Source of the DNA: Rhodococcus sp. 14-2470-1b
GTDB taxonomy: Bacteria; Actinomycetota; Actinomycetes; Mycobacteriales; Mycobacteriaceae
NCBI RefSeq assembly: GCF_002259415.1
Contig: NZ_NPFY01000013.1
Location: forward strand, 27,625 to 91,624
Length of the DNA: 64,000 nt
Direction: 5' to 3'
Shown: positions 35,873 through 45,015 of the stretch, piece by piece
Layout: every line of letters begins with the position of its first letter
Numbering within the stretch: position 1 is the first letter of the stretch
Notes under the pieces: generated by a model
The model's input: only the letters and a program-made list of their open reading frames with translations
The model's database searches: none
Told to the model about the DNA's origin: nothing
Translations under genes and position numbers: made by a program

Positions 35873-36709
35873 CTACCTACCGTCGCCCGAGTGACGATAA
35901 AAAGTGAGGGTGTGGCGAGACTCGGATCGCTTCAAGATCTGAGACAGATCCGAGGCAGCGGAGACCAGAGGAGGTAAGTATCGGCGGTACAGATCCGAAT
36001 CCGTCGGGAATGAAATGGACAATGCAGCCATCGAACTGCTCGATCTCGAATGGATCGGCACGGCGAGTTCAGTGATTCCCTTTTTGCTCGAGTCGGTCAG
36101 GACCGCATACCCTGCCCGTCGAATATCGGCGAAATTTCGTCGATAGACCGCCATATCGGACGAGATGCGCGCCGGAGAGTCCGAACGTCCAGTCACCAGT
36201 GCTTCGTCCTGTACCACTGCCGGCGAGAACGCTAGCATCGCCAAACCTGCCGCCGAGCTGAGCGCCGGACGTCTGTGTGCTCGCGCGATCACTTGAGTAG
36301 AGGGGTCTGCCGGTCCGCGGTGATCGATACACAGAGCATCGCCGCCGGACACTACGCACAGGTACGTATGTTCTTGAATTGCCATGTGCAGCGACGTAGT
36401 TATCGGCGCGGCCGCCTCGATCAGATTACCCACCGAGCTCGACAGAGCGGCCTGCTCCCAGGTCGCGGAACTCATTCGGAGCTGCCGAGATTCGTCACGA
36501 TCGAGCAGTCCGAGTGCGATCAGTTCGTTGATTATTCGGTGGGTCGTTGCCCTGGGAAGGCCGCATTTCCGCGCAACGTCCGATGCAGTGAACGACGCAC
36601 TGCCGGAGGCGACTGTTTCGACTATTCGGACCGCTCGAGCGAGCAGAGAGTCTCCTGGCTGCACATCGGGCGGACTCGAGGTGTCGTCACCTCCGGCATG
36701 CGCTGTCAT
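35873..36709 (-). CDS. IclR-family transcriptional regulator (hydratase/MHS locus)
   Basis: A 278-residue regulator: helix-turn-helix at about 20-75 (LLARAVRIVETV, SDVARKCGLPRATTHRIINEL) and the IclR ligand domain after it. Its ATG at 36709 overlaps the stop of the MHS permease gene, so both are made from one transcript whose promoter lies in 38119-38415. The open frame continues far upstream but there it only mirrors the permease gene. Confidence 0.87.
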   Translation of the reverse strand: MTAHAGGDDTSSPPDVQPGDSLLARAVRIVETVASGSASFTASDVARKCGLPRATTHRIINELIALGLLDRDESRQLRMSSATWEQAALSSSVGNLIEAAAPITTSLHMAIQEHTYLCVVSGGDALCIDHRGPADPSTQVIARAHRRPALSSAAGLAMLAFSPAVVQDEALVTGRSDSPARISSDMAVYRRNFADIRRAGYAVLTDSSKKGITELAVPIHSRSSSSMAALSISFPTDSDLYRRYLPPLVSAASDLSQILKRSESRHTLTFYRHSGDGR

Positions 36710-38118
36710 GCTGCCGCGCGCGTCCCTTTGTGTCCGAGTTCGGCGAGCGGAGTCTTGTTCGTTTCCTTGCAGAAGTAGATGCCGGTTGCCGAGACGGCGC
36801 CGGTAATGGCGACGAAGATTCCCACCGGCAGCCAACCGTACTGACCCTCGCCCATGATTGCCACACAGATGGTGGGAGCGAACGCCGCGACCAGGAGGCC
36901 GGTTCCGTGGCCGAGGGCGAATCCGCTGTAGCGGACGGGAGCGGCGAACTGCTCGGAGAAGGTCGCCGGCCACAGCCCGTTCATGCAGGAGTACGCACCG
37001 CCGACAAGAACGATTCCGGACACGGTCACGAACAGAATGTTCCCCGTGCTGATTGCCCAGAAGAACACGAACAGCATCGAGGAGGAGCTGATCGCACCGA
37101 AAATCCATACTGGACGTCGTCCGATGCGGTCGGACAGGCCGGCGGCCAGGGGAACGCCGACGACCGATGCCGCGTGTGCGGCCACCAACACCCACAGCAT
37201 CGTCGACCGCGCCATACCTGCCTCCGACGTTGCGTAGGCCAAGCCGAACACCATCACCACTGTCTGGTTCACGGCGAACAGCGATGCCATTGCGACGCGG
37301 ACGACGTCGGCCCATTGAGTCTTCATCAGTGTCTTGAAAGGAATGTCCGGCGTCGCGTCTTTTTCCTTCGCCTCCACGAATACCGGAGTCTCGTCCAGTC
37401 GCTTTCGCACAACGTAAGCCAAGACCAGTACCAACGAACTGGCCAGGAACGGCACCCGCCATCCCCACGACATCAACGTCTCGTCGGGCATCACCGCGAC
37501 GGGAATGAAGACCAGGTTTGCCACGACGATTCCGGCCATGATCCCCGACACCGTGAAACTGGCGAACAGGCCACGGCGACCGGTCGGCGCGTGTTCGATG
37601 GTGAGCGTACTGGCCCCGGCGGCCTCACCTCCGGCAGAGAAACCTTGCAGGACGCGAGCGAGCACCAGCAGTGCAGGCGCCCACGCACCGATCTGCTGAT
37701 AAGTAGGTAGTAGACCGATCGAGGTGCTCGCCACGCCCATCAACACGAGCGTGAACAACAGAACCCGCTTGCGACCCAGACGATCTCCGAAGTGACCGAG
37801 CACGATGCCGCCGAGTGGACGTGCGACATACCCGACGCCGAACGTTGCAAGAGCAGCGATGGTGGCCACCGCAGGATTGCCCGTCGGAAAGAACAACGCC
37901 GGGAAAATCAGGGCAGCAGCTGAACCGTAAATGAAGAAGTCGTAGTACTCGAGCATGCTTCCCAGGAAGCTCGCCGCCGCTGCACGCTTGGCTTGCGGTG
38001 TGGCCTTTCCCTGATCGGCGGCCTGAATTGCCTGTTGCGCTGCCTGTGCAGCAGGTGACGTCTGGTCGGACGCACGCGGGGGCGTGGCCTCGGACTTTCC
38101 GGTGGACGCTACGGTCAC
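36706..38118 (-). CDS. MFS permease, metabolite:H+ symporter (MHS) type
   Basis: A 470-residue inner-membrane transporter with about 12 membrane segments. An Ala/Gln-rich cytoplasmic tail (1-45) comes first, then LGSMLEYYDFFIYGSAAAL, the MHS entry motif, and the loop GHFGDRLGRKRVL. The family carries small acids such as shikimate, 2-oxoglutarate, citrate or aromatic acids with protons. The start GTG 38118 has GGAGGAA upstream. Its link with an IclR gene and a hydratase gene suggests an aromatic or dicarboxylic acid. Confidence 0.87.
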   Translation of the reverse strand: MTVASTGKSEATPPRASDQTSPAAQAAQQAIQAADQGKATPQAKRAAAASFLGSMLEYYDFFIYGSAAALIFPALFFPTGNPAVATIAALATFGVGYVARPLGGIVLGHFGDRLGRKRVLLFTLVLMGVASTSIGLLPTYQQIGAWAPALLVLARVLQGFSAGGEAAGASTLTIEHAPTGRRGLFASFTVSGIMAGIVVANLVFIPVAVMPDETLMSWGWRVPFLASSLVLVLAYVVRKRLDETPVFVEAKEKDATPDIPFKTLMKTQWADVVRVAMASLFAVNQTVVMVFGLAYATSEAGMARSTMLWVLVAAHAASVVGVPLAAGLSDRIGRRPVWIFGAISSSSMLFVFFWAISTGNILFVTVSGIVLVGGAYSCMNGLWPATFSEQFAAPVRYSGFALGHGTGLLVAAFAPTICVAIMGEGQYGWLPVGIFVAITGAVSATGIYFCKETNKTPLAELGHKGTRAAA

Positions 38119-38205
38119 TGTTCCTCCATCGACAACTTTCGACTGTGATCACAGCCGCGTGCCGCTCAGTGTGTGATGTGAACCACGTTGGTCAACAGGC
38201 ATACT

Positions 38206-38220
38206 CTCACTCAGTGAGAA
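38206..38220. promoter_or_regulatory. Palindrome TCTCACT-C-AGTGAGA
   Basis: A perfect 7-1-7 palindrome in the 297-base divergent region between the permease and the hydratase gene. It lies nearer the permease side and could bind the co-transcribed IclR protein. Confidence 0.4.
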
Positions 38221-38269
38221 ACATTCTGATCATTTTCGACTTTTAGATTCAATTAAGACGAACAGTCTA

Positions 38270-38282
38270 ACGTCTGACGTTT
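38270..38282. promoter_or_regulatory. Palindrome AACGTC-T-GACGTT
   Basis: A perfect 6-1-6 palindrome in the middle of the same divergent region. Its sequence differs from its two neighbours, so a second regulator is possible. Confidence 0.35.
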
Positions 38283-38343
38283 AGTACGTGCGGTCGAAGG
38301 ATGCGGCGAATTCTGTGCCGGTTACGCACCTGTACCTTTTGGT

Positions 38344-38358
38344 TACTGTCGGACAGTA
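38344..38358. promoter_or_regulatory. Palindrome TACTGTC-G-GACAGTA
   Basis: A perfect 7-1-7 palindrome 57 bases before the hydratase start, a usual place for a repressor site over the promoter. The broken GntR gene at 39206 may once have encoded its binder; this is speculation. Confidence 0.4.
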
Positions 38359-38415
38359 GACCGACTGCATGGTATCTTTGCGTCGGCGTTCATACCGAAC
38401 TTTCACGGAGTTGTG

Positions 38416-39213
38416 ATGAGTCTTCCTACGCAAACACCGACGAACATCGCGCGGCACCTGATCGACGCCTACTCCGGTGCGCCTCCGTTGGACCTCGACG
38501 AATCGATCCGAAATTTTGCCCATCTGGATCCATACATGTTCCGCGACTCGATCCTGGATGAGGTCGTCCGTGTGCGCCGTGGCGCGATCGGCGGGTACAA
38601 GATCAGTCTGACTCGCACGAAAGATCAAGCGGCTCTGGGCTCGACCGGTCCGGCATACGGACGCTTGATGCGCGAGCGGCTCCTCCCTTCGGGCGCAACG
38701 GTGAATCTGTCCACCGAGAACGGCTTCCTGATCGAACCTGAACTGGTGTTGACCGCGGTGGAGGAGTTGAACGCATCGATGTCGATCACCGAACTCGAAC
38801 ACCGCGTGCGCGTTGCGCCCGGGATCGAGCTGCCCACCTCACGATTCCGGAACTGGATGCCCGGATCCCCTGGTGCAGGGCACACGGTGCACAGTCACGT
38901 CCTCGACAACGCTCTGGCCGGCTACCTTGTCGTAGGAAACAGTGTTTCATCCGAGTCCTTGCCCTGGCGCGCAATACCAGCAACGTTGACGCGCAACGGG
39001 GAGGTTGTGGCCGACGGCAATTCTGACGCAGTCATGGGATCGCCGATTCACGCACTTCACTGGCTGCTGGAACAGCTCGACCGCCGCGGTCTCTCACTGG
39101 GTGCGGGGCAGGTGGTGTCGACTGGCACGTTCGCAGATCCGGTAGCTGCCGAACCGGGTTGCTACAGTGCGGACTTGAACGACGTCGGTAGCGTAACGGT
39201 GACGTTCACCTGA
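38416..39213 (+). CDS. 2-keto-4-pentenoate hydratase-like protein (FAH fold)
   Basis: A 265-residue cytoplasmic enzyme of the MhpD / 2-oxopent-4-enoate hydratase group. SLTRTKDQAALGSTGPAYG, FLIEPELVLTAVEEL, SRFRNWMPG and GSPIHALHWLLEQL follow the family order; the ExE metal pair is reduced to IEPE here, a mild variation. It would hydrate a 2-oxo-4-enoate or decarboxylate an oxalocrotonate-like acid. Two starts compete (GTG 38413, ATG 38416); I use ATG because GGAG is then seven bases away. It is a paralogue-like relative of the hydratase at 45804. Confidence 0.78.
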   Translation: MSLPTQTPTNIARHLIDAYSGAPPLDLDESIRNFAHLDPYMFRDSILDEVVRVRRGAIGGYKISLTRTKDQAALGSTGPAYGRLMRERLLPSGATVNLSTENGFLIEPELVLTAVEELNASMSITELEHRVRVAPGIELPTSRFRNWMPGSPGAGHTVHSHVLDNALAGYLVVGNSVSSESLPWRAIPATLTRNGEVVADGNSDAVMGSPIHALHWLLEQLDRRGLSLGAGQVVSTGTFADPVAAEPGCYSADLNDVGSVTVTFT

Positions 39214-39520
39214 GCATCGGGACCGCTGGGGTCCGAACAGTTGCACGCTGATGCAGGTCCCTTCCGTGGCGTGGTCGATCACATGCCGCGGTGCACGAGA
39301 ATGTGACTCGGTGCTGGGAGGAGAGGACTCGGAGCGCTTCTCGCAGCGTAGTCCGGCTCACGTTGAATTGCCGGGCAAGTTCTGCCTCCGGCGGAAGCAT
39401 TTCACCGCTCTCGAGGTCTCCGGACAGTATGGCGGATCTGATTGTCTCCTCGACCTGTTGGCGGGGACGCAGGACTGCCTGTCCGAGTGGTTTTCGAGCG
39501 ACTTCGGTGTGAATGGTCAT
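39206..39520 (-). pseudogene. Truncated GntR regulator (winged helix only)
   Basis: The first 70 residues are a normal FadR-type GntR DNA-binding domain (VEETIRSAILSGDLESGEML, then ELARQFNVSRTTLREALRVL). After LSSQH the sequence loses all similarity and stops at 104 residues, whereas family members reach 220-250 with an FCD ligand domain. No ligand domain is visible in the other frames up to the hydratase gene. This looks like a remnant left by a deletion, though a DNA-binding-only protein could still act as a dominant repressor. Confidence 0.75.
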
Positions 39521-39574
39521 CCGTCGGTTCTCCCTGCGGCACTACGCTTCATGCTGGATGTCGTGTGTCCTGCA

Positions 39575-39611
39575 AGCTCGGCCCCTCGTGATACTCACGA
39601 GGGGCCGAGCT
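39575..39611. terminator. Terminator of the TPP-enzyme gene
   Basis: A perfect 17-bp stem (39575-39591 with 39595-39611) with a 3-base loop, 17 bases past the stop of the minus-strand TPP-enzyme gene. It lacks a long T run in either direction. Confidence 0.7.
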
Positions 39612-39628
39612 GTCGAGTTCTACTGTCG

Positions 39629-41245
39629 TCACGGAGCCATCGGGTCGACGCTCGGGTCGGCCTTGATCTCGATGAGTAACTGGTCCGTCAGATCTCCGAT
39701 CTCGGCTACAACGTCGCGCAGCTCTTTTTCGGTCCGGACCGTGATTCCCCTACCGCCGAGGGATCGAGCGACTTCGGAGAACTCGGGCCAGCTCTGAAAG
39801 CAGTTGTCGGGCGAAAAGCCTGTCTGCTCGAACTTGCTGTATTCCGCGCCGTAGGCACTGTCGTTGAGTACGACGACGAGCAACGGAATGTTGTGACGCA
39901 CCGCTGTGGAGAACTCGATCAAACCCATCATGCCGCCTCCGTCACCAGCGACGCATACGGTGACGGCATCCGGATTCGCAACTGCCGCTCCAACGGCGGT
40001 AGCTATACCAAGTCCGATCGAACCCCAGCCGTAGGTATGGGTGAAGTTCCTCGCGGTCGAGGCGTGAAGAAATCCCCATGGAGCCGGCACGAATCGGCCT
40101 CCGTCAGTGACGATGACGCGGTCGGCCGGGAGGTTCTCGTCGAGGGTCACCATGGCGGTCCGAACGTCGAGCTCGGTGTCCGTGCTGCGGTCGGTGAAGT
40201 ACTGACGCGGATCTCGCTCGAGCACGCCACCGGTGAGCTGGGAGTCGCGAAACGAGGTTGCCGCGACGCCTGCTTCTTTGAGCTGCTCGACCATTGCGGC
40301 CGCTGCAGTGGCGGCATCTGCGGTCACCGCGCAGGAGACGGGATTGAATCGACCGATTGCGCCGGCTGCTGAATCGACTTGGATGACGGATTTTCCTGCG
40401 AGCAGTTCTCCGTCGACTGTTGTGTAGTTGTTCAACGCAGCGCCGAATGCCGCAATGCAGTCACTCTTGGCGATGATATCGACCGCCCATGGTTGCCCGT
40501 GGTCGCCCATGATTCCGAGATTGTATTTTTCTCCGTGAAAGAAATCCTTCGCCGCAGCGGTTGTTGCCAACGGAGCGCCGAGGAGATCGGCGAGTTCGAT
40601 CAACTCGTCGCGAGCGCCGGATTCCACTGCACCGCGACCGGCGAGGATGACCGGTCTGTTCGCGGAAGCCAATCGACCCAGAGCGTTGTCCATCGAGACA
40701 TCGTCGGGGCTGAACTTCTGTTTGGGGTGCGAGATGAATTCCGCGGGAACGTAGTCGACGTCCTCGTGACAGATGTCGTACGGGATGTCGAGGACGATCG
40801 CCGAGTTGGTTCGGGCGGCTCGCGCCAGTGCACGCGCGAGGTCGTTGACCACGTGTTCTGCCCGCAGCACCTTGTAGTATTCGGCTCCGGTTGCCGAGAA
40901 CAGTGCCTTGAGGTCGATGTCCTGGATATGGAATCGCTTCCGTGGTGTGCTTCCGGTGATCAGCACGAAAGGAGTGTTGGTGCGCGCGGCTTCTGTGACG
41001 GCGTTTACGGTGTTCGCGGCTCCGGGGCCGTGAGTTACGGTGGCCACGCCGACTTTTCCACCGACGCGGGCGTAGCCGACGGCCATACTGCACGCCCCGC
41101 CCTCGTCCACTGCGCCGATGTACCTTCCCTTCCCCAGCCGTCGGTATTCGCCGATGCTGTACATGTTCGCGTCACCGATGAGACCGAATATGGTGTCGAC
41201 CCCGTAGTCCGTGAGCGTGTGCGCTATCGCGGAGTAAACCTTCAT
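39629..41245 (-). CDS. Thiamine-diphosphate-dependent enzyme, acetolactate-synthase-like
   Basis: A 538-residue three-domain TPP enzyme. The N-domain has the catalytic Glu in VDEGGACSMAVGYAR and the THGPGAANTVNAV helix; the middle domain binds nucleotide or is structural (RPVILAGRGAVESGA); the C-domain carries GDGGGMMGLIEF...NDSAYGAEY for Mg-TPP. It could be a decarboxylase, lyase or carboligase; no regulatory ilvN partner is adjacent, which argues against true acetolactate synthase. AAGGA upstream favours ATG 41245 over ATG 41251. The neighbouring SDR may reduce its product. Confidence 0.82.
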   Translation of the reverse strand: MKVYSAIAHTLTDYGVDTIFGLIGDANMYSIGEYRRLGKGRYIGAVDEGGACSMAVGYARVGGKVGVATVTHGPGAANTVNAVTEAARTNTPFVLITGSTPRKRFHIQDIDLKALFSATGAEYYKVLRAEHVVNDLARALARAARTNSAIVLDIPYDICHEDVDYVPAEFISHPKQKFSPDDVSMDNALGRLASANRPVILAGRGAVESGARDELIELADLLGAPLATTAAAKDFFHGEKYNLGIMGDHGQPWAVDIIAKSDCIAAFGAALNNYTTVDGELLAGKSVIQVDSAAGAIGRFNPVSCAVTADAATAAAAMVEQLKEAGVAATSFRDSQLTGGVLERDPRQYFTDRSTDTELDVRTAMVTLDENLPADRVIVTDGGRFVPAPWGFLHASTARNFTHTYGWGSIGLGIATAVGAAVANPDAVTVCVAGDGGGMMGLIEFSTAVRHNIPLLVVVLNDSAYGAEYSKFEQTGFSPDNCFQSWPEFSEVARSLGGRGITVRTEKELRDVVAEIGDLTDQLLIEIKADPSVDPMAP

Positions 41246-41691
41246 TGTCATCCTTTGCTGAGGGATTCATATACACGAAGCCGGCCTGTTGCATCGCGTA
41301 TTCGCGGGCCCGAACCTGTGGCAGTGCAGTCGATTTCAGGGTTGTGTGCAGTTGGTTGGATCGCAGCAACCGAACCGTACGCTCGAGGGTTCAGCGTCGG
41401 CCTATGTGAGGGCACCACAGCACGGCGCTGCTCGGCTCAGCGAAGGGGGAACTCGACACTGGACCGTCGCGTCGATACCGACACCAACGATGATGTCGGA
41501 CATTAACGCGATCGTCAATGGCTAAGTCCAACGAATACGCGGCAAGAACGTGCTGACAAGGCGGTCAGGTCTCCTGCAAATGTCGGACCTTGCACAATCA
41601 GTCTTTCTATGTCTACTGTGACTGTCATCACCGTGCATCGTGGCCTCGAGACGGCCCGACAAGTGCACCTCCCGAACAGAGGAACCAAACT
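41246..41691. other. Divergent intergenic region with no convincing gene
   Basis: This 446-base stretch separates the TPP-enzyme gene (minus) and the SDR gene (plus). No open frame with a ribosome site or codon bias was found. It must hold the promoters of both genes. A quasi-palindrome at 41501-41520 is noted separately. Confidence 0.5.
41501..41520. promoter_or_regulatory. Quasi-palindrome CATTAACG-CGAT-CGTCAATG
   Basis: Eight-base arms with one mismatch around a 4-base centre, in the divergent promoter region of the TPP-enzyme and SDR genes. A MerR gene lies just past the SDR and could bind such a site. Confidence 0.3.
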
Positions 41692-42432
41692 ATGAATCTC
41701 GATCTGGACGGTAGGCGAATCTTTGTCGTCGGTGGGTCCGGCTTGATCGGCAAGGCGGTCGCCCGAACCTTTGTGGACGAAGGCGCACAAGTGATGCTGG
41801 GCGGGCGTACCGAGTCGTCACTTCGCGGCGCAGTGGAAGAACTCGACCCAGTCGGGCGGGGGCGGGTCGGCTACACGCTCGTGAACTCGACCGACCCCGA
41901 TTCGGTGCGAACCGCTACCGCTGCTGCCATCGAGTGGATGGAGGGTCTCGACGTTCTGATCAACACCGGAGCACCTGCAGCGAAGAGCGTGATAGAAGCA
42001 GCAGGTCGCTCCGACGAGATCGGTGAGATACTGGACGCCGTCGACACGAAGGCAATGGGTTATCTCCGATGCGCACGCGCGGCCATCCCTTACCTGGCGG
42101 AATCCGACGCCGGCCGGATTGTGAACATCTGCGGGCAACATACTCACCTCACCGACTCCATACCCGCGTCGGTTCGCAATGTTGCGGTCGCTGCTCTGAC
42201 CAAGTGTCTGGCAGATGAGTTGTACGCATCGTCGATAACTGTGAATGTGGTGCACCCGGGACCTGTAGTAGCAGAGCCGGACCCGTCGACAACAACGATC
42301 GGCGCACCCGGACCGACCGATGCACAGGGCATCGCGTCACTGGTTGCTTTCTTGGCCTCGCCACTCGCGGATGCGATCTCCGGCGCCTCTATCGATATCG
42401 GTCACAGCATCCGAGGCGTCTTCGGGTTCTGA
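41692..42432 (+). CDS. Short-chain dehydrogenase-like protein without the Tyr-x-x-x-Lys motif
   Basis: A 246-residue Rossmann protein. VVGGSGLIGKAVARTF is a GGSGxIG variant of the SDR loop, and VLINTGAPA stands where NNAG is usual. The active-site region reads NICGQHTHLTDSIPASVRNVAVAALTK, with no Tyr and no Lys at the YxxxK positions, so normal SDR catalysis is doubtful. Such degenerate SDRs are known in actinobacteria as binding or isomerising proteins. AGAGGA at 41679 supports ATG 41692. Confidence 0.75.
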   Translation: MNLDLDGRRIFVVGGSGLIGKAVARTFVDEGAQVMLGGRTESSLRGAVEELDPVGRGRVGYTLVNSTDPDSVRTATAAAIEWMEGLDVLINTGAPAAKSVIEAAGRSDEIGEILDAVDTKAMGYLRCARAAIPYLAESDAGRIVNICGQHTHLTDSIPASVRNVAVAALTKCLADELYASSITVNVVHPGPVVAEPDPSTTTIGAPGPTDAQGIASLVAFLASPLADAISGASIDIGHSIRGVFGF

Positions 42433-42553
42433 GTACGGCCTACCGTTGACGAGGTAATGACCAGCCTCACGGCGCTTCTCGCAGCCCGGAGCCGCGTGGT
42501 CGTCATTGGCCGGAGGTCGCTAGCCGAGGGGAATCCATCGAGACGGTATCGGT

Positions 42554-43261
42554 TCATCGGTGGCCGTGGATGAGGTAGACGACTCGCTCGAGTACGTCGA
42601 GTTGTGCGGGACGGTAGAGATCTGCAACCGATGGATAAACGGCACTGTCCACTACGTCCGGTGCAGCGGTGATGTGTGACTCTCGGTTGAGCAGCCAAGG
42701 GTAGTCCTCCAGGTGCCGGCTGAGCAGCACCGTCATTCTCTCGGCGAGATCCTGGCGCTCGCTGTCGCTCGAGCTTTCCGGCAGTTGCTCGTATTCGCGG
42801 TCCACATCGGTCTGTGCGACTTCGATCATTGCTCGAATGTCTTCCAACGCATCATCGTTGAAGTACTGCGCCATTATCGTCAGCAGGGCTCGGTCCGGAA
42901 CAGGTAATCGGTCGGCGACAGAACCGAATCCGGCGGGAACATCGGACTCGGCACCCTCACTCAGGGTGGCCGCCAGTCGTTCCCGAGCGCGCTGCAATTG
43001 CTCGATGGCGGCTACCAGTTCTTCGTCGAGAGTTTGGAGCGCGCTGTCGGGCCCGTCGATGGAATCGATCTGTGTGAGAGGGACACCGAGTTCTCGGTAT
43101 CGTCTGATCCGAAGAACACGTACGAGGTGCCCAGCGCGGTACTGCTTGTATCCGTTGCTCGAGCGCTCGGGTTCCGCGAGCAAACCCAGGCGGTGGTAGT
43201 GACGGATGGTGTTGACAGTCGTACTTGCGAGCTCCGCGAGTTCACGTGTACTCCAGGCCAT
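42554..43261 (-). CDS. MerR-family transcriptional regulator
   Basis: A 235-residue regulator. The N-terminal winged helix is clear (STRELAELASTTVNTIRHYHRLGLLAEPERSSNG, with RxRxYxxLG further on), followed by a coiled dimer helix and a roughly 140-residue effector domain of unknown ligand. No Cys metal-binding cluster is seen, so it is more likely a drug or metabolite sensor. It is 13 bases after the convergent-oriented peptidase-like gene on the same strand and may share its transcript. Confidence 0.87.
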   Translation of the reverse strand: MAWSTRELAELASTTVNTIRHYHRLGLLAEPERSSNGYKQYRAGHLVRVLRIRRYRELGVPLTQIDSIDGPDSALQTLDEELVAAIEQLQRARERLAATLSEGAESDVPAGFGSVADRLPVPDRALLTIMAQYFNDDALEDIRAMIEVAQTDVDREYEQLPESSSDSERQDLAERMTVLLSRHLEDYPWLLNRESHITAAPDVVDSAVYPSVADLYRPAQLDVLERVVYLIHGHR

Positions 43262-43273
43262 ATCGACCCCTCC

Positions 43274-44848
43274 TCACGTGATGCAGCGCGCATCCTCGTC
43301 GGGTACCTGCAGGTTGATCAGGTAATCGGACACTATGCCATCGACACACGCATTCGTGCCCTGTCCGACGATGCCATGGGCGCTGCCCTCGACGGTGAGC
43401 AGAGAACTTTCCAGTGAATCGGCGAGGCTGACGCCACCGGAGTGCGGGGTCGAGGGGTCGCGCGTCGTGGATACGACAAGGGTGGGAGGTAGTCCGTCGA
43501 CGTCCTGCGCGTACGGAAAGCCGAGCGTCGGCTCCGCGGGCCAGTGCTCACACGCATCACGGGCACCGTCGGCGACATCGACACCGGGGTCCATGAACGG
43601 CGCCAGGTCGTACGTCCGGCGCCGTAGTTCGGCGCTTCGAGTTGGCGTCAGGCGATCGAGGTCCATGCAGTTGATCGCGTAGTTCGCTTCCGTGAAGTTG
43701 GTCCACTGGCCCGCTGCGCTGCGACCCCCGAAGGTGTAGAGCAGCTGCATCAGACCGTCGCCCCGCCCTCGGACGAGTTCTGCGAGACCGTCGACGATGG
43801 ACGGCCACGTATCCGGCGCGTAGAGCCCCGAGATGACGCTTCCGATTGCATCGTCGAAGCCCAACGTTGTGTCGAGAGCAGGAACAGGCTCGGTACGCAG
43901 TGGCCTGACGAGCTGCTGAAACCTCTGGGTCGCCCGTGCTGGATCGTTACCCAGGGGGCAGTCGACTCGAGTCGCGCATTCGGTCGCCAAGCCGTCGAAC
44001 GATTGCTGAAATCCTTCGTAACTACTGAGCACCGCCTCGTGACCGTCGAGGCGAGGATCGACAGCCGCGTCCAACACCAGCGCGCGCACGCGGTCGGGAA
44101 ATTGTTCGGCGTAGACCGCGCCCAAGCGGGTGCCGTAGCTCTGACCGAAGTACGTCAACTTGTCCTGGCCGAGTGCTGCTCGCAGAACATCCATGTCCCG
44201 CGCCGTGTCTCGGGTCCCGACGTGCGCGAGGGCATCGACACCGCCCGACCTCTCGGCGCACTTGTCCATGATCGCTTGCGTGTCGTCGCTGGTGAATTCT
44301 ACTGTCGTACCCAGCGATCCGAGCGGAACAGTACCTGCATCCGCTTCTTCGTCGCTGTAGCAATCCACGGCCGGTTGTGAGGCGCCGACACCGCGCGGAT
44401 CGAATCCGACGATATCGAAGTTCTCGGTGATCGGGCTTTCGACAAGCCCTAGGGCGGTCAAGATCGCCCCGACGACGCCTGACCCGCCCGGCCCGCCTGG
44501 ATTGATCACCAGCGGCGTACTGGGTCCGTCACCTCGGGACGGCACACGCGATACCGCGATCTCGACAAGACCACCTTTGGGATCGGTGTAGTCGAGAGGC
44601 ACCTGGAGACGCGTGCATTCGAGCCCCGGAACGACGTCCATGGCAGTGACCTCGTCGTCCGTGCTCGCATAGTCGGGCCCGCAGTTTCCCCAGGACAAGT
44701 GCTGTTGGTAGAAGCGATCCAGCGCAGCGCCGTCTGCGAGCGGCTCATTCTCGGGATTCGTGTTCGGTGCGCATGCCGTAAGCAGTGCTACTGCCAGAGC
44801 CGCCGACCCCGTCGCCTTCACTGCTCGTCGCATTCTCGTTCCGATCAT
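43274..44848 (-). CDS. Exported alpha/beta hydrolase, tripeptidyl-aminopeptidase-like lipoprotein
   Basis: A 524-residue lipoprotein of the secreted S33-type peptidase group (TAP / SlpD-like). The lipobox is LLTAC at about 22-26. Then come LVINPGGPGGSGV (oxyanion), FDIVGFDPRGVG, the nucleophile in YFGQSYGTRLG, a cap region, and at the C-terminus TRDPSTPHSGG and GSAHGIVG with the acid and His; paired Cys near the end fit the TAP C-domain. It would cut short peptides, or related amides, outside the membrane. Confidence 0.85.
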   Translation of the reverse strand: MIGTRMRRAVKATGSAALAVALLTACAPNTNPENEPLADGAALDRFYQQHLSWGNCGPDYASTDDEVTAMDVVPGLECTRLQVPLDYTDPKGGLVEIAVSRVPSRGDGPSTPLVINPGGPGGSGVVGAILTALGLVESPITENFDIVGFDPRGVGASQPAVDCYSDEEADAGTVPLGSLGTTVEFTSDDTQAIMDKCAERSGGVDALAHVGTRDTARDMDVLRAALGQDKLTYFGQSYGTRLGAVYAEQFPDRVRALVLDAAVDPRLDGHEAVLSSYEGFQQSFDGLATECATRVDCPLGNDPARATQRFQQLVRPLRTEPVPALDTTLGFDDAIGSVISGLYAPDTWPSIVDGLAELVRGRGDGLMQLLYTFGGRSAAGQWTNFTEANYAINCMDLDRLTPTRSAELRRRTYDLAPFMDPGVDVADGARDACEHWPAEPTLGFPYAQDVDGLPPTLVVSTTRDPSTPHSGGVSLADSLESSLLTVEGSAHGIVGQGTNACVDGIVSDYLINLQVPDEDARCIT

Positions 44849-45015
44849 CGCTCGTCCTCATCGTCGACTACGGTGCGAAATCGACACCGCGGTCCATCCG
44901 ACACTGTGTTCTCGGAACAGGCTCAAGTGCCGGGTCCGCGATGTGGACGAGTCGGACCACGCAAGCGCTGCCACGGTTGTCCGGTGCTCTCGGGTCTCGG
45001 CGTCGCGGACACTTG

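Noticed and set aside
39629..41245. Calling the TPP enzyme acetolactate synthase IlvB
   Set aside because: No small regulatory subunit gene or ilv neighbour is present, and the catabolic context points elsewhere.
41289..41525. Small plus-strand frame in the TPP-enzyme/SDR gap
   Set aside because: No ribosome site, odd composition and no family resemblance.
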